Assembly (NCBI GenBank): GCA_031368095.1
Contig: JANLQX010000036.1
Span: forward strand, 1-6,550
DNA length: 6,550 nucleotides
Source: JANLQX01 sp031368095
Lineage (GTDB): Bacteria > Actinomycetota > Acidimicrobiia > Acidimicrobiales > JANYDT01
Direction of reading: 5' to 3'
Shown: in pieces, positions 5,937 to 6,550 of the stretch
How the letters are laid out: each line of letters opens with the position of its first letter
Numbering within the stretch: the stretch's first letter is position 1
Position numbers and translations under genes: made by a program
Notes under the pieces: generated by a model
Database searches by the model: none
What the model was told of the DNA's origin: nothing
Seen by the model: only the letters and a program-made list of their open reading frames with translations

Positions 5937-6550
5937 TCAGTTCAGCCTGACCGGTGAAGGCGAGGTTGTTGACGGGAATCCCATTCCTCGGCGACCGATC
6001 TCGTTGAGATCGTGCGCTGGGAACCGTCCTTGCCAGTCGACTTCGTAGTGCTCCTCGGGGAAGTCATCGGGGCTTCGACCGCTGAGGAACGCCTCACGAA
6101 CTTGATCGGCATAGGCGGCGTTCCTTGTGCACCACGGCGCCGCTGGGATGTAGAGCACATTGCCCCAGCCGCGTTGGTCGGTCACCGGGGCGACGGAATG
6201 AATCATGTCGCAGTGCCACCACACGGTGTCTCCGGGTTCCACATCGGGGATCAGGCTCAACGCCGGAGTGAGGATTGCGTGGAAGCGCTCAATCACCGGA
6301 AAGGTGCGGCTCAAGCGCACACCGCACAGGTCGTCGTCGGCCACGTCGTCGAGAAGCGGTCGCAGAAGGAGGTAGCCAAACGCCTTCGCAATCGGGACGG
6401 TCTGGAGCACCCCTTGATCGCTCGCCATATCGCTGAGCGCAGTCCACCCCTGGAACGTGCGAAACGCGGAGCACATGGTGGACCCTGGATACGACACCGC
6501 ATCGGTTCGATACGACGCGTCCCATGGGTCATACGACGCGAAGTCGCCAC
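5937..6550 (-). CDS. DUF1479 (YbiU-like) putative Fe(II)/2-oxoglutarate oxygenase, C-terminal part
   Basis: The frame is open from the right edge to TGA at 5939-5937, so the N-terminus lies outside the window. The GTG at 6497-6495 is internal: the residues before it (DFASYDPWDASYRTDA) continue the family pattern. Segments CSAFRTFQGWTALSD, TVPIAKAFGYLLLRPLLDDV, DDDLCGVRLSRTF, EPGDTVWWHCDMIHSV and GWGNVLYIPAAPWC resemble the DUF1479 family (Escherichia coli YbiU and fungal homologues), a branch of the cupin-fold non-haem iron dioxygenases; the assignment is from memory. The His in MIHSV (codon 6200-6198) is the candidate distal iron ligand. The expected HxD pair should lie just beyond the edge. 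The substrate is unknown for the family as far as I know. The C-terminal tail PSTTSPSPVRLN is low in structure. It is convergent with the XRE gene and not obviously linked to it in function. Confidence 0.85.
   Translation of the reverse strand, partial: GDFASYDPWDASYRTDAVSYPGSTMCSAFRTFQGWTALSDMASDQGVLQTVPIAKAFGYLLLRPLLDDVADDDLCGVRLSRTFPVIERFHAILTPALSLIPDVEPGDTVWWHCDMIHSVAPVTDQRGWGNVLYIPAAPWCTRNAAYADQVREAFLSGRSPDDFPEEHYEVDWQGRFPAHDLNEIGRRGMGFPSTTSPSPVRLN

Overview
The window comes from a GC-rich bacterial chromosome (well above half G+C by eye, with GTG starts in use). The tight coding, the actinobacterial look of the proteins and the short GalT suggest a high-GC actinobacterium. Acidimicrobiia or a relative is possible, but that is inference, because there is no rRNA or other taxonomic marker. 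I see seven protein genes, two of them cut by the window edges, and no RNA gene, insertion sequence or CRISPR array.

Layout. (1) Positions 1-2029, plus strand: the C-terminal half of a major facilitator superfamily (MFS) transporter, then a complete 14-helix DHA2 (EmrB/QacA-type) drug exporter. (2) Positions 2057-3034, minus strand: galT, galactose-1-phosphate uridylyltransferase, convergent with the exporter. (3) Positions 3164-5394, plus strand: a class I cysteine desulfurase that overlaps mnmA by ATGA. This two-gene operon mobilises sulfur from cysteine and places it on U34 of tRNAs. (4) Positions 5395-5620: a 226-bp non-coding stretch with a GC-rich 7-bp hairpin and a perfect 36-bp palindrome. 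(5) Positions 5621-5929, plus strand: a small XRE-type helix-turn-helix protein resembling the antitoxins of HigBA-like modules, with no toxin beside it. (6) Positions 5937-6550, minus strand: the C-terminal part of a DUF1479/YbiU-like iron and 2-oxoglutarate oxygenase, running off the right edge.

How the genes fit together: only the desulfurase-mnmA pair is a clear functional unit, recalling the Bacillus subtilis YrvO-MnmA pair in which a dedicated desulfurase feeds MnmA directly. The other genes look like independent neighbours. The two most unusual signals are non-standard DNA structures. One is a 54-bp-period tandem duplication of the translation start region of the desulfurase, which creates two in-frame starts and a duplicated N-terminal motif. 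In it the copy next to the real gene has lost the in-frame stop found in the outer copy. The other is the 36-bp perfect palindrome in front of the orphan XRE gene, a likely autoregulatory operator.
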